Shown: positions 23,804 through 36,910 of the stretch, piece by piece
Numbering within the stretch: position 1 is the first letter of the stretch
Layout of the letters: each line of letters opens with the position of its first letter
Assembly (NCBI RefSeq): GCF_963966145.1
Contig: NC_091050.1
Coordinates: 7,936,001 to 8,000,000, forward strand
Source: Tenebrio molitor
Taxonomy: Eukaryota; Arthropoda; Insecta; Coleoptera; Tenebrionidae
DNA: 64,000 nucleotides
Reading direction: 5' to 3'
Notes under the pieces: model-generated
Seen by the model: the letters and a program-made list of their open reading frames with translations, nothing else
Database searches by the model: none
Told to the model about the DNA's origin: nothing
Made by a program: the position numbers and the translations under genes

Positions 23804-26800
23804 TACCTTAATTGGTTTAATTCAGAAACTTATGCTAGAATTCTTATAAAAATAAAAAGATTTGGAACATTTAAACAACTTTCATCTTCACCAATCTTTT
23901 TTTTTTGTGTCTGCAGCCACTGATTACAGTTTTATCTTCCAGAAAGTCAGTACCAAGAAGGTGGTCTTAATTTTGGGAATAAACAGTAATAAATAGGACT
24001 ACATCTGTCAAATAGGGGAATTGTTGTTTTCTGAAATGTGCCATAGGGCATGTTAACATCCGGAACTATTTGTCCTTCCAATTTTTCTCTTAACTACGGA
24101 TGTGCAAAAAAGTACACGGAAGTTTTGATTAATTTGAAGGCTGCCCTTGATGATGACGACTGTTATGACTAAATGTTGATAATGATGGTTTAAGAAGTGT
24201 AAATTAAGATACTCATTTATAATTTTTTTATTTTCCATTGTGCAACTACACATGGTGAATAAATATATCTTCCAAAAGTCAAGCACCCTCCACATTTGGA
24301 TGACAAGAAATTGCTATTCTCTTGATGGTATTAATTAATAACATTTTTACGTCAACCACATTCATTAAATAAAAAAAAGCGTTTGTCAATTATACTCTCG
24401 TAATCGCGTAATCTCTGATGGGTCTTTCACTTTAGAAATCAGAACAATAGTAAGATGTCGTCTGCAAATAAAAAATAACAAAAGTCTGCATCTGATTACA
24501 ATCTTGTCACAAATTGTAACAACAGCACAACAAGATATATTGTTTACGACTTGTCAAAACAGTATTAATAATAAAATTAAATGACTAATACTTGGAAAGT
24601 GTCCTTTTCGAAATTGTGCAAACCCATCACATGTCAAAATGTCCTGTTTCGAGTCGAAAGAAAATTGCTAAAACGTAACAGTGAACTTCGCCGCTCTTGT
24701 TCTCTTTCCACTTTCATGACCTAAAAAAATTTGATTACGAAATTACCACATGTCCTTTCCACTTTTGTTTGTACATATTATGTTATATGAGCAGCAATAA
24801 TACAAAACCGGGCAAAACCAAACAGGGAAAGCGTTTCAAATCTTGACATCTTGACAACGACCGACCACACTTCGACTGCAACAAATAATAAGAGAAGCTG
24901 TAAAAGTAACGACGAACAATAACATTTAAATTCAACACATCACTCGGATGACACGCAAACTCGACAACATTTAATTTCAGCTGGAAACGTGAAAAGAACA
25001 CAAACAATTACGATCAAGCCGCACTGATTAATATTATGAAACTATTCAGCGACCTCTTCTGAAAAATGACGACACGTGAAATTGAGTGGAGTTTCTTTGT
25101 TTGATTTTTGCTGGACTGTCACAAGTGGCAAGGAAAAACGCATAAGTCCCATTAGCCTGTTTAATGGTTCATCCTGGGCACGCCGGCAATTAGTCGCAGA
25201 AAGAAGGATCTGACGGTGATGACTAAGTCAAATGCTGTTGCACATGATTATTACTTCAACTAGGATTCGGAAACAGCATAAACGCCTTATAGTGAAAGTG
25301 TTGTGACCTTGTCTGGGCCGGCAATGACCCGAGCTGATCTTCCATCACAAGTGAATCTTTAATGGAGTGGTCAGAGTTGCACGGCCTCTGGCTCTCTTGC
25401 CTCATAGGGACAATTACGTTGCCCCAAGAATGCAAGCAAAATCGCTGAAATCTATGACTACTCTTTGAGGTGGGGCACCTCACACGATGCTTCTTGAAAA
25501 TTGTAGCGACCTTTCAGTGCAATTAGAATCGGTTTGCAATTGGAGCAATTATGCTGAAATCCGACCGATTTCAGACTTGGATTCAGTTCGTTCGCTTCCA
25601 TAGGTCGATCTAGCAAATGTCACCCAAATTAGACAATTGCAAAGGGAAGACTGATGGAGGTAAACGCAACACACTCCATTGCACAATTGAAACTAAAATC
25701 TGTTAGCCTTGTTAACTCTAAAACTTAGTCATCAAAACCACAAAATTCATCCGTGATTTATTTATTATTGTAGTAGACAGAAGGTGAGCGGCTCCTTTAT
25801 TCATGAGAGCAAACGTGCAAATCTCGATTTTGCACATAATGAATTGCGGCTTTCAGTGAAAGGACAATGCAACATCTTACAGTGAGATTAGATGTTATTA
25901 AATTTGTTATGCAACAGGTGGATTTATATGTGTGCAATGTTGTCTCCGGTCAGGAAGAACATTCTTGGTGTAATTTGATAATGAGCTGGTTTTAATTAAT
26001 TTTTTATTCTTGTTGTCACGCTGGAAATTCTTCTTGTTTGAGTTGGTCTCGCTGTGTCGAAACAAATTTAAGAGTTGCTGCAAATAATAATGCATGAGAT
26101 AAGACAGATTAAAGTGACTGTAAACCACCGTAAATCAAATCACGTAAATACTACCGTGAAGACGTGTATGTTGAGAATTACGTGAAAGTTTTACAATAAA
26201 CCAATAATTAAAGGAGTTTTTTGGGTGTCACTGCTTGGGGGCAAGAATTCTTCCTAGACTTTCTTCTTCTTTTAGGGTCATCTTCAAATAATTTGTGGTA
26301 CAAAGTAATATAACAAAGAGTGGTAATATTAGTAATTTGTGGTCATGCAAACTGCGGTTTTCTCTACTTTGTCCAAACGTAGGTCGTCATTTTGGTTGAC
26401 ACTTGTGATAAATTGAAGTTTGCGGTTCAATTTATATCATTTTCCCCTTTTACGGATTCTGAATTTCGTAGTGACAGTGGTTCACTTCCACTCTTTCGTG
26501 TTTCCTGTTTCATTTGACAGCTGATGAAGCTACGCCATACGTCAACAGAAACAAAAGCAAGCACCAGGCCACTTGACCACAAATTTTTCTGAACGCACCT
26601 AAATGTTCAATACTTTTTTAATAAGATAATCTCTATCTCAATTAATATCTCTTAATTTACTAGAAAGTGTTATAAGACTTAAATGTCCATTTTCATTTAA
26701 AAATAAATACCACATAAATCACTTTTACTTCTTTCGACTGATATATGATATACTGTTATGCCATAAGTATAACAAAGTTTATTATATAATCTAACGACAA

Positions 26801-29800
26801 CAGATAAGATAAACAACAATTTTAAAGTGTCCGATTTAGTTGCCTAGTTCTTTATCTTATGCCCTTATTGTGCATTACTAATTTTCCTTGGGAGCTAAAT
26901 ATATATTTTTTTAATTTCCTCAACTTATCTTCAATATTTTTTATCTTCTTTTCTTATGGCTTTTTAAAGTTTTTACAAACAAACCAGATCAGAAAATGTA
27001 TGTAATATTGCTAAACAATGCTCTTGTTTGCGCACTCATTGTAATATACACGATAAAATATTTTCAAATAAAAAAATATTGCACATTGTTAATAGGAAAT
27101 ATCGAAATTGGTACTTTAAAAAAGAGCCAATGTGTAAATAAACCCTAATTTAAATTTTAACCGCAATAGGTGAGGCTTACTTTTTTCTTTATAATTTATC
27201 AAGATCATTATGTTACAAGATATGTTGCATTTTTAGTTCCTTATTATTCTTAATGCATATTAATTTTTTCAGTACATACCCACTGGACATGACATAACGT
27301 TGCAACAAATACATTCCTAATGCAACAAAAACACCCAGGCTTTTACTAAAACTTTAATACTTTAAAGCTGTTTTTCGTCACTCGACTAACGCCTCGTGGT
27401 TCAAATTTCGGCCTCATACCTGAAAAGTGATCTGACAGCGCACTTATATCGAAAATAACTATTTTCAGACAGTTGCAAAAACCTTACCATTATTCTAAAC
27501 CTTGAAAAATAAAAAGTTAATATTAAATTTTGATTTATACTATTTCCAATAATCTAATAGAATTTTCTTATTTTTTTCATTTTTGTGTAGGTTGAGTTTA
27601 GATTAATTATGATATAAATAAAATTCTTACTTACTCATTTATTGTCAAGGCGAAATTTATAAAACATGCGTTGGTTTTAAATGATTTAAAAAATTAAATA
27701 TTCAGCACAGAAACTAGCGATCTGATAATAAAACAGATTTAACAACACAAATGTGAAAGCCTAGAACAAAATGTGTGTTTTAAATTACATAACTGAAAAT
27801 TTTGTTATCAATTTGTCCACTTCTATTAGATATTCGATTTTTACTCGAAAAGTATTATCTTGAAACTGAAATTTGCTCTATTTTAATTAAAATCTTGCTC
27901 CAACTACATGAACCAAAGCAATCTTGAAAGGTACAAGATTTATTCCCGGACAGTGAGTTACTTTCATTTTTGAAAATGTTACAGTTCCGATATGACATCT
28001 GTTATATATTACTAAAGTTAAGTGACAAATACGGAAGCTGATATAATAGCATTAGCTGCTATTACATCACTTATCTAGTCTTCCTCCTCTTGAACTGCAT
28101 TTATTGCTTTGCGATAAAAATCTCCGATTCCCGATCACCATGACCAATCTTGCGTGGTACTATCGTTTACCATTTACAATGATTTATATTCAAAGCTACA
28201 TGATTTTGACAAGCGTCAAAGACATAATTAATGTTTGTTAACACAAAACCCAGCAAAGATAAAGAAGTTGAAAAGTTTCATTGTGTAGAGATAACTCGGC
28301 TAATTAACAAAATGCAAATCCACTCTTTTGTCATATGCAAATGACCAGTTTGTTGCATCAAAATGAATCTGTCATTAAAATTATCTTTTTCACATCATTA
28401 TTTCAAGTTGACACAATAAATATTTTTACGAGCGTAATTTCACAATGCGACATTCCGGTAACAGTTGTATCAGTGTGCACGACCGAATTTTAAATTGTTA
28501 CTTTTAATAAACGACGTTGCATAAATTAATCATTTATTACAGCGATCGGTAATAAAACAATTTCAGTTTAGTTATTGAGTACCCACCGCTGCTCACTGCT
28601 TTTGCAATACCCACATTTCATAAATAGAGCAAAATGCGTTTTTCAAAGAGTCGAGATAATAACGTCCCATTGTAATCAACGTTCACTTCAGAAAGTGTTT
28701 CCTCTGCGATCTGCATTCCCTCAAAAACCCATCTTTAAGAATTATGCCTCGATACACAACTTTTGCAACAAAACTAAATTGCTATCCTATTTTCACACTA
28801 TTAAAATTACATAGCACTTTTATAATTTATTATCCTCTAGAGGAATTTTATGCTATCAAGTTTCTCCACACCCGACGATCTCGTAGATTGGATAAAAAAT
28901 CGTGAAATTAAATGGTTCACTTGCATAAGAGCCACCGGTGTGTTTCCTTATTTGACTTAGGTATCTGGCTGTTATTTGTCGGCAAAAATTTTCTCGCGAT
29001 ATTGATTTTAAATTATTTTATATAACACATAAGACTTCAAAGGTTAACTTCGTACTTATTGTAAGTAATTGTTGGAGTAGCTACTATTATTGCTTTTACT
29101 GGCAATGTTATGACAAGGCATGATCATCAGGAAGACTGCATTTAAATGCGCGTTGAATAGAAAAGGATTTTAATTACCCATTTTGTCTAATTAGTCAAGA
29201 ACACTGCAGAAACAATAATACCATTTGCATGTGTGATTACAGTAATGAGATAAAGTAATAGTTGCTTCATTGAAACGCGTTTTATGTACTCCTCTCGATT
29301 ATTATAAACACAGAACAAACTGTACTGATGTGAAGCCAGGAATCTGTGTCATGGAATAGGAAAATACACATTTTTTTAAATTATGCAAGCACCAACTGGT
29401 GGTTTTCCATTTAATTTATGTAAATTAGTACAGTAAATTAACATTATTAATGGTGTTCAGTTACATCTTAATTTTGACTACTAATGCATAACAAATTTTG
29501 ATTAAAATTTTATCACCTTAATTAAGGTTAATAAATAGTGTGCCAAAAATGCGAAAATTGCCATCATAATTTTGATAAATAGATACTCGTAAGTATATGT
29601 TAAATGTATATCTTGTAAAATGTTTCATATAAGGTAGTACTTCTTGCTGTCGAGTAGAACAAAAAGTGCAGTTTTAGTTAGATTTATTCACATTTTTCTA
29701 AAAAAAAATGTATTATGTATTTTTTTAACACAGTAATACAAAATTTTAATTTATTAGACGTATTTATAAGGTGAACTGTACTCTTTAAGAACAGATATTA

Positions 29801-29945
29801 CCTACTTCAATTATAAACATTTATATTGCAGCATTCTGAAATCCTGGTGAGAATTCTTCGTCTATATTGTGTCATATTTTACCAATCCAAAATGGTAGAT
29901 TCTAAAAAAAGGTTTCAAGTAAAATAATAAAAAAAAATAAAATAA

Positions 29946-30032
29946 TTCAACGTGGAAACGCTGCAAGCATTCGGGGCACTTTTCCAGATTCTGCATTATT
30001 ATCGGAAATTTTTGTATTGTAAAACAAAAATG
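29946..30032. repeat. Dispersed repeat, copy 1
   Basis: This ~87-base block (starting TTCAACGTGGAAACGCTGCA) recurs in reverse orientation at 37559-37645 with only about four differences. The similarity drops abruptly at the GTGGAAACG end and fades more slowly at the other, so both are probably fragments of one transposon family. Confidence 0.8.
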
Positions 30033-31993
30033 TTATGTACTTAAGTTGATTAATTTTTAGTAAAATAATAAGCGAAGCGCAGTTCAGATTTAGTAGTGGT
30101 AATACAATCATGAAATTGTCAAACTTTCCCTTATATTTTTATAAGTGAGTATGAGAGAAAATGCGTCTCTGGAAAAAACGTTACAAAGAAAGTTTTTGAA
30201 ATATTTTACTTTGAAATATAACATTTTTTATATTCTCATACATTAGAAAAATCCTGTTGCCTCAGTTTAACTCCAGAAAATTTTGGACGCAATCGAGTTC
30301 CTCCCGGTGGTCAAAAATTTTGGGATTTTATAGCAGATAGTGAACAGCAAGGGATTAGCGGTGGCGACAAGAATGATCTGCTAATTCTGCTAAGTAATAA
30401 AAATATTCTCTTTTTTATTTCACCGTTTTTTCTCTATAGTTAGTTTTTAATTAAACAGATTTTCAATACAGCAAAATTGATTGAATCCTTATTAAAACAA
30501 ATATTTTCCACAAAGAAACATTTCAATCGGTGCATTTTTATGGAAGTTACGTGAACGAATAAAAATCCGCAACAAATAAATGAAGAGAGTAATCCCAAGA
30601 AATTATTCGAAAAATAACCAAAATTTTTTAAAAATTTTATTCTTATACTGTATAAATTAGCTAACATTTTGCATGTTATCTAGATCTCATCTAATAAGAC
30701 TTCGCGTATATTTTCAGTTTCTTGGAAAGTCTACCCCAAGTTGGAATGTTTGCTTTAAATAATTTTTAATTTATATCTATATTTATTTTTTACATTATTT
30801 GAATCGAATTTGAATCATCTTTAGCTTGTCTAAATTTTTATGTCTATTGTTTCTATAAATAATTTCACAAATGTAACCCAGCGCATCCACCATAAACGTT
30901 TATTAAAATCTACTCTACATTTTGAAGTTCCTCAACAGTGCATATATATTTTTACCAAAAAATAAGTACTTTTGCATTCACTACTTTACCAAAATTTTGA
31001 AAAATTAATTAATCTATCTTGTATCAAAAATTTTTTTTGCATACAACGCGATATTTTATAATTACGTATAAATATCTAACATATTTATAAACATACATAC
31101 TTATACATCTGGCATCTGGTCAAATAAATATTACATGTTTTTAATACGGAACAGTTTCTTTTAGATAATAATAAAGTGAAAATTATAATTATTTTCTATA
31201 TTTAGTTGTTCATTATTTGTTACATAAACTGTACTTTGTGTCTACTGTCTAGTCTAGAACCTAAGAATCCGTTAATATATAACGTAAACTTTTGCATACA
31301 GTTAGGCTTGGTTAATTAGTCTATATTTTACAATATTGTTTCTTAATAAAAAAATATATAATTTTTTTAGTGAATGGTAGTCTCATAATTTTTAAAATAT
31401 CGTAGCATAAAATTCATAATTATAAATAAAAATTTAGCGATTATATTATTTTAATGGGTTTGCGCAACCTGAAGTAAATAAATAATCAGATGTCAAATAA
31501 ATTTATGACAAAAACACATGCAATTATTTGGGTCAACAATGCGTCGTGTGAATTACGAACCGACTTTCATGATTTCATTGGTTTAAATATCAGCAATTTC
31601 AAATTAATAATAATCCTAGGCTGAAAGGAACCAATCCTTGTGTTGTAATTATGATTTTATTATTGCATTTTTTAAAAGTTAAGGATATAACCTTGGTCAG
31701 TGAAAATTCCTATGAATCTGTAGGTGGTCACGTCCAAATTTACAAAATTTTCCATCTCAAGTCTTGATGCAATACAACTGTTATTACCAACAGCAGGAAC
31801 ACAATACATAGTTTAATTTTAATTAAGTGCTGCGCAACTTCTTTACCACATTAAACACTATTATTCAATTATTTATTAAATTTATTCAAATGATGCTTTA
31901 CAAAATAATGCGACATTACACAGCTGAGAGTTCAGACAAAGCGAATTAAGAATTGCCGCTAAATGTGTAATTATTTAAGATTAATCTCTCTAC

Positions 31994-32100
31994 TAATAGG
32001 GGGGATGATGGGCCTGAACTATCTTAGACGGGAGTTTCAAGGTTTTATTTTACTATATATAAATAAGTTGATCAAGCGGGGTTACTGTACAGTTTCCAAT
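31994..32100 (+). promoter_or_regulatory. Promoter of Gly/Trp-rich gene A
   Basis: AATAGGGGGGATGAT at 31995-32009, a TATA box TATATATAAA at 32054-32063, and an initiator-like TACAGTTT around 32089, about 35 bases after the TATA start. The same three-part arrangement precedes the other three family members. Confidence 0.7.
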
Positions 32101-32112
32101 TTTAAGCCAATT

Positions 32113-32670
32113 ATGAAGGTAAATATCCTCTAGAATCCAGTGCTTCAACTAGTGCAGTGTTATTTGTGCCAATAGAAATTTTTCCCACAATGCTACCTCT
32201 TCGATAATATCACTAATACCATTTGGAGAAAATGTCAGCCAATTATTTACAAAGATTTTGACCTAAAACGGCCGCATTTTATTACCCAACCTAACGCATA
32301 TTCGCATTCTTTCAGGCCCTTATTTGCTTGTTGATCATTGTTGTCATCGCGAGCTTGGCTCAAGCAGGCTACATAAGCTACGGTGGCGGCGGATGGAGAT
32401 CTGGCGGCGGCGGCGGCGGCTGGAGGTCCGGAGGAGGTGGATGGAGGTACGGCGGTGGCGGCGGCGGTTGGAGATCCGGCGGTTACGGCGGCGGAAACTC
32501 CGTCAGAGTGATTAAAGTATACGGAGGGGGTGGTGGATACGGCGGCGGCTACGGCGGCGGCTACGGAGGAGGATGGAGATCCGGAGGAGGTAACAGACTT
32601 CCATTTTGTCTCAACAAGTTTTTAACACGAGTTTTTAGGTGGATGGAGATCCAGCGGAGGGTGGTGGTAA
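32113..32670 (+). CDS. Gly/Trp-rich secreted structural protein A
   Basis: Exons 32113-32118, 32316-32589 and 32639-32670 join to 103 residues. Exon 1 holds only ATG AAG. Exon 2 supplies a hydrophobic signal peptide (ALICLLIIVVIASLAQA) and then the mature chain, which starts GYISYGGGG. Four GGGWRS/GGGWRY-type repeats follow, then the motif NSVRVIKVY in the middle, then YGGG repeats, ending SSGGWW at the stop. Cleavage probably falls after AQA. Family features shared with genes B-D are the two-codon first exon, the central V-R/K-x-x-K strand, the phase-1 last intron and the terminal Trp. Unlike the others, no intron separates signal peptide and mature chain. Such composition is typical of insect cuticle or other extracellular structural proteins; there is no chitin-binding (RR) domain. 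AATAAA lies at 32777. No named homologue is recognised. Confidence 0.85.
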
Positions 32671-34522
32671 ATCCTACTCTTCAATAACGCATCGCTTCGC
32701 ATCAGATTAATTTAAAATCATACTATTATATTATGATTCGCTATTTTGTAAATAATGAGTGGAATTTGAGAAGAAAAATAAATTTTACGATTCATGTTGT
32801 ATTTATTTGTTTTAGTAATGAGAGAAACCGAGAATTGTTCATTAACAATCAATTCAAAATATGCATAATGTTATAAAAAATGTACAGGTGTTTAGATTAT
32901 ATGTTGCAAAGGTTATTGGATGCAGGTACTATTTTGCTGATACGCTGGGGAATTGCTTAATGTTTGAGCTTGTCTTAGGAAAAGGTGTGTCAATTTGATT
33001 TCGTATACATCCGTCATTTTTGAACATCCTGTATACCTAAATAAATATAAAACTTAGTATATATTAAACAATACGACGAGGTCGTTTTTCTTTCATTTTT
33101 GTTAAATACACAATTCTGGGTACATTTTCAATCTAACCGTAAGCGATGTTACTTAATATGTTTAATTATTCAACGCTGACCTATCTCATGTTTACTTGAA
33201 TGGAAATGTATAAATCTTGTTAAAAATCCTCTAACATGACTTTTATTGATTTGTTGTTAACAATATTTTTATTATGAATATTATTATTACATTTTTGGAG
33301 TTTCAATTTATTTAGATATTTCTTTAAAGCATTTTCATTATAATAAGAGAAGAATAGATTATTGAAGAGATTGACAATGATTAATTAATGGAAAGTCGAA
33401 TACGTTAGCGAGAAATGATTTATTAAAAAAATAATTTATATTTCTCAAACGTTTGAACAATTACTACATTAGTATCAATATGTCATCGGGTTGGAAAAAA
33501 ATAAATAAAAAATCGGCTGCACCCAGGTGAGCAGTTAATTAATAAATCCACCCACGATTCTTATTATAACGCTACAGGAGACTGAAAAGCGTTACAACAG
33601 TCGATTTCGCAAAATTTTAAATATTTTAATATAAAAGTTTAGACAAATGATTTAATCTTATTGGGTCAAAATTACTTTATCAGAATATTCATTTATTCTT
33701 CCTTTTATACACAATTCTGTAATTGAAAAATGTAACTTACGAGGGTGGGTCAATGTTTATTGTGTCTGATATCGTAAAAAAGACTAAAACATTGCAACGA
33801 TGCTGAATGCTGAAGTGCATTGATACATTAGAGAAAGAAATCTTTTGTTTATGCTTCGAGTCATCACCATCGGCATCTGAAAAGTGCCATAATATATTTT
33901 TACATTCTATCAATCAAAAGCATTCTATCAAAGTGTTTTCAATCTTTACTATTTAGGCGGTTCTACGACATTTTTAAGCAGATGCTAAACCCTTCTGTCT
34001 TCACTCCATCGTGGTTTAGCGTTTTAGTTCTAGACAAAGACAAAGTGAAACACCCAAGTTTCATACATCATCATATTTAGCTAAATTTGTTTCAGACATC
34101 ACTTATCGAGTCCTTGCCTAATTCATTTTGTAAATTTTTTCTACGGTTTTTTCAAAACCTTCGTAACTGTGTCACTGTGTCCATCCTATATTCACAAAAT
34201 TCTCTGCTACGTTGTCTTTTTATTTTTGCAAAGACACAAACTTCAATTAACAATTCATAAATTAGTAATGAGTTAGCATAACTATAAAGTAAGGTATGAT
34301 CAATAAAATTTAAAGTACCTGGAAAAACACAATACAAAATGTGCAGAAAAAAAACAAAAAACTGCATTAATGGCGGAAAAATATTGTCAAACCGCATAAT
34401 GTATTGTCCTTGACAATTACTGTTTACGAGTATGTCTGTACAAAGTTATAAAACTAGAAACAAAATGTGTATAACGGGGATTTCACTGTTTTATTACAGA
34501 CGTAATATTTTTTTGTCAGATA

Positions 34523-34641
34523 CAATGGCCGGTAAAAAAAATTAGCCATCACTTTTGTGTCACGTCAAAATCCAAATGTGTAATTAATGCGTTTTTGACA
34601 CTGACATTTAAATGATGGCTAACTTTTTTTGCCGGCCATTT
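34523..34641. mobile_element. TA-flanked MITE (119 bp)
   Basis: Both ends carry ATGGCCGG and, after an A-rich run, TTAGCCATCA, in inverted orientation (about 28 bases, few mismatches). TA dinucleotides sit immediately outside at 34521-34522 and 34642-34643. The interior is itself partly palindromic (GTGTCA...TGACAC). It is a Tc1/mariner-type miniature element with no coding capacity. Confidence 0.8.
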
Positions 34642-34816
34642 TACCTATTTAACCATACTAATGAATCTTTCATAGTTAAGTTATCCAGAATAAAAGAATC
34701 GAATTTTGTAGCTGCTATTTAAATTATTTATGCATAATATGATAATATGTACCACAATTTTCAAATAATTCGTTGGTCAATAAATATCGAATTATTATTT
34801 AGTGTTATATCTTATA

Positions 34817-35111
34817 TCACGCGTTCAAATGAAATCCTGGGCTGGGAAGGCGTTGGAAACCCTCAATTGTTGTGCTTTTTTAAACCGTAGATTAACTGGC
34901 GCATGTTGACAGCTAACCTAAAATTTAGAGCCAAAAATCTTTCTTTTTTTTCTTTCTTTGCAATGTTTTACATTAAAAATAGAATAACTTAACGATTCCA
35001 ATTCTCGAAGCAAATATCTAGGGGCACCCTTTGCTGAAAACAAACATGTTCAGTTATGTCCCGATTAAACAACAAATGTCATTCGTGTCATATGGCGGGA
35101 AATTCAAACTT
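34817..35111. mobile_element. Diverged copy of the 23.5-kb MITE, right end lost
   Basis: The left terminus TCACGCGTTCAAATGAAATC again follows TA. Internal blocks shared with the 23.5-kb copy include GCATGTTGACAGC, CTTTCTTTGCAATGTTTTAC, GGGCACCCTTTGCTGAAAAC and GCGGGAAATTCAAACTT. It has about 35 extra bases near the left end, and no right terminal repeat is found. Sequence just beyond (35215-35265) reads DESEEENENT then a stop, possibly the tail of a parent element. Confidence 0.65.
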
Positions 35112-36237
35112 GTCAAGATAGGATTTAGCCAACGACCTAACCTAAAATGAAAATGTGACATTGAAAATTGCCGAATTTATTCTACATAATGTTAACAAGT
35201 TTTCATAGCAAGCTGGACCAGACGAATCCGAAGAAGAAAACGAAAACACTTGAAGAAGATATGTATATTTAAAGGAATCAATTGTTTTGTTATTATAATT
35301 AAATCAGTTTTGAGTAAAAGCTCGTCCTTGAAAAATAATAATTTATGTATAACATCTATTTTATTATTTATTTATTATTACGTTATTTGATGAGACTGAA
35401 ATGCCATCTACTTTTTAACTGTTTTATAAAAAATACATAAAACTCAGTCATCATGGTTTATAAACTTTTGTACCTCTATATCTTTTATTTTATTTATAAA
35501 ATATTAATTTTTGATTTTATTAATTGGTGAATTAATTTTCGCTTGTTTAACGACTCAGAAAGCACCAGCATCACTTAATTATTCCGAAATTTTTTTAATT
35601 AAGTAATATAACAACAAATCATGTATCAATAAAATTTTGCAGGAAGTACATCATTAAGTACATCCTATACCATATCGATCTTGTTATGGCTTGCCGCAAT
35701 GGAATAAAATTCGAATATTTTATGCTAATTAATAATTGTGACATATTGAGCATGCATAAGTTGCATCCATTTCCCATAATTAATTCCATCATGTCTGTAT
35801 TAGCTAGCTACGAACCTTGTTGACTTACCTTAGAGCCTCTTTTCGAAACATTTTAATAACTACGTACTTTTCAATTAAGACGCGGTTCTAGTCGACACTG
35901 TAGCCCTTCAGTTAGCACTTGTGATTTAAACATGGCGATTTTCGTAACGACAAATTTCACCCATAAATTGCGTCCCATGCGACACGCAGAAATAAAAGAC
36001 AAAACTCAAAGTTACCAATAACATACAAATGTTGCAAAACTCGTGTCGGGACGGATGCAGTTTCGATGTTTCGGTTTCACTCTTTGACAAATAAAATGAA
36101 GCAACAACGTGAATACCCGATTTCTTGAATGTCGTTATTTTAAAGTACAGGGTCAGGCGACCGACGACATATCTTTGTGTTAGTGGCTTTTTTATGTTAA
36201 TGGATTTATGGAAATAATGAATCCGCCTTAAAAAAAG

Positions 36238-36330
36238 AATAGAGGGGATGATTTCCACCAAGGCTCCTTTACGCTGGTAGGTAACTATATAAACTCTTTC
36301 TGCATAGGGTTCTGGTATCAGTTTTGTGAA
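36238..36330 (+). promoter_or_regulatory. Promoter of Gly/Trp-rich gene B
   Basis: AATAGAGGGGATGAT at 36238-36252, TATATAAA at 36286-36293, initiator TCAGTTT at 36318-36324. The initiator A is 34 bases from the TATA start. Confidence 0.75.
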
Positions 36331-36341
36331 CTAAATCAGTT

Positions 36342-36910
36342 ATGAAGGTAATAGAGGTTTACTCGACACTAACACACTTGTGTGCATAATTTTCCACTCA
36401 TCTCTTCCGTTCAAACAATTTTGTTGTCACTTCGTTTCAGGTCTTTGTTGCTGTGTTGGCTTTGGCAGCCATTGTTACGTTTGCTGAAGGTATGTTCTAG
36501 TCCCTGTTTTCTTCACTTTTGACAAAATTTCTCACGTGTGCGGAATAATTTCCAGCGGGATACCTGAGCAGCGGATATGGGGGATACGGAGGATATGGAG
36601 GATACGGCGGTTACGGTGGCCACAGGAGTTTAGGCGGATATGGAGGATATAGTGGATACGGAGGAGGATACGGGGGAGGATACGGAGGATACGGGGGTAA
36701 TACGGTTAGGGTTGTTAAAGTAGTTGGAGGAAGTGGATATGGTGGATACGGCGGATACAGTGGAAGCGGCGGATACGGTGGATATGGAGGATACGGGGGG
36801 TACGGAGGTTCCAGGGGTGGTTATGGAGGATGGAGATCTAGCGGTGAGTTTTTACTTTCATTTGTACAAATGTGATTTGCTTGAAAAAATATTTTTTAGG
36901 ATGGTGGTAA
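36342..36910 (+). CDS. Gly/Tyr/Trp-rich secreted structural protein B
   Basis: Exons 36342-36347, 36441-36489, 36556-36843 and 36900-36910 join to 117 residues. Exon 1 is MK; exon 2 (49 nt) encodes VFVAVLALAAIVTFAE; exon 3 starts the mature chain at AGYLSSG. The body consists of many GGYGGY repeats, with an HRSLGG interruption, the central motif NTVRVVKVV, further GGYGG repeats and a final WRSSGWW. The last exon contributes just GWW and the stop. Tyr replaces the Trp-Lys-Ser repeats of C and D, giving a Gly-Gly-Tyr protein like those of sclerotised cuticle, where Tyr and Trp side chains could take part in cross-linking (inference). AATAAA lies at 37013. Strong similarity of exon plan, signal peptide and promoter to genes A, C and D marks one gene family. 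Confidence is high for the model; function is inferred from composition. Confidence 0.9.

Larger units (their letters stand above)
20553..32053. other. Long gene-poor region with transposon remnants
   Basis: About 11.5 kb of AT-rich DNA without a supportable gene. It contains a TA-flanked MITE (23479-23803) and one half of a dispersed inverted repeat pair (29946-30032), both listed separately. Slightly GC-richer stretches at about 20.8-21.8 kb and 25.1-25.7 kb lack splice-bounded frames and could be regulatory DNA. Around 27.38-27.45 kb a CGCCTCGTGGTTCAAATTTC stretch resembles transposon-type sequence but has no recognisable ends. Confidence 0.5.
32783..36237. other. Intergenic between genes A and B; two MITEs
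   Basis: AT-rich. Contains a 119-bp TA-flanked MITE (34523-34641) and a decayed copy of the 23.5-kb element (34817 on). A stretch at 32990-33040 ending ACATCCTGTATACC resembles transposon end sequence common in insects. No gene was recognised. Confidence 0.5.

Noticed and set aside
23536..23811. 91-codon plus-strand frame as a gene
   Set aside because: It lies within, and runs through the end of, a MITE, and the second copy does not keep the frame.
28575..28814. 79-codon plus-strand frame
   Set aside because: No motif, no promoter or splice context; expected by chance in 11 kb of noncoding DNA.
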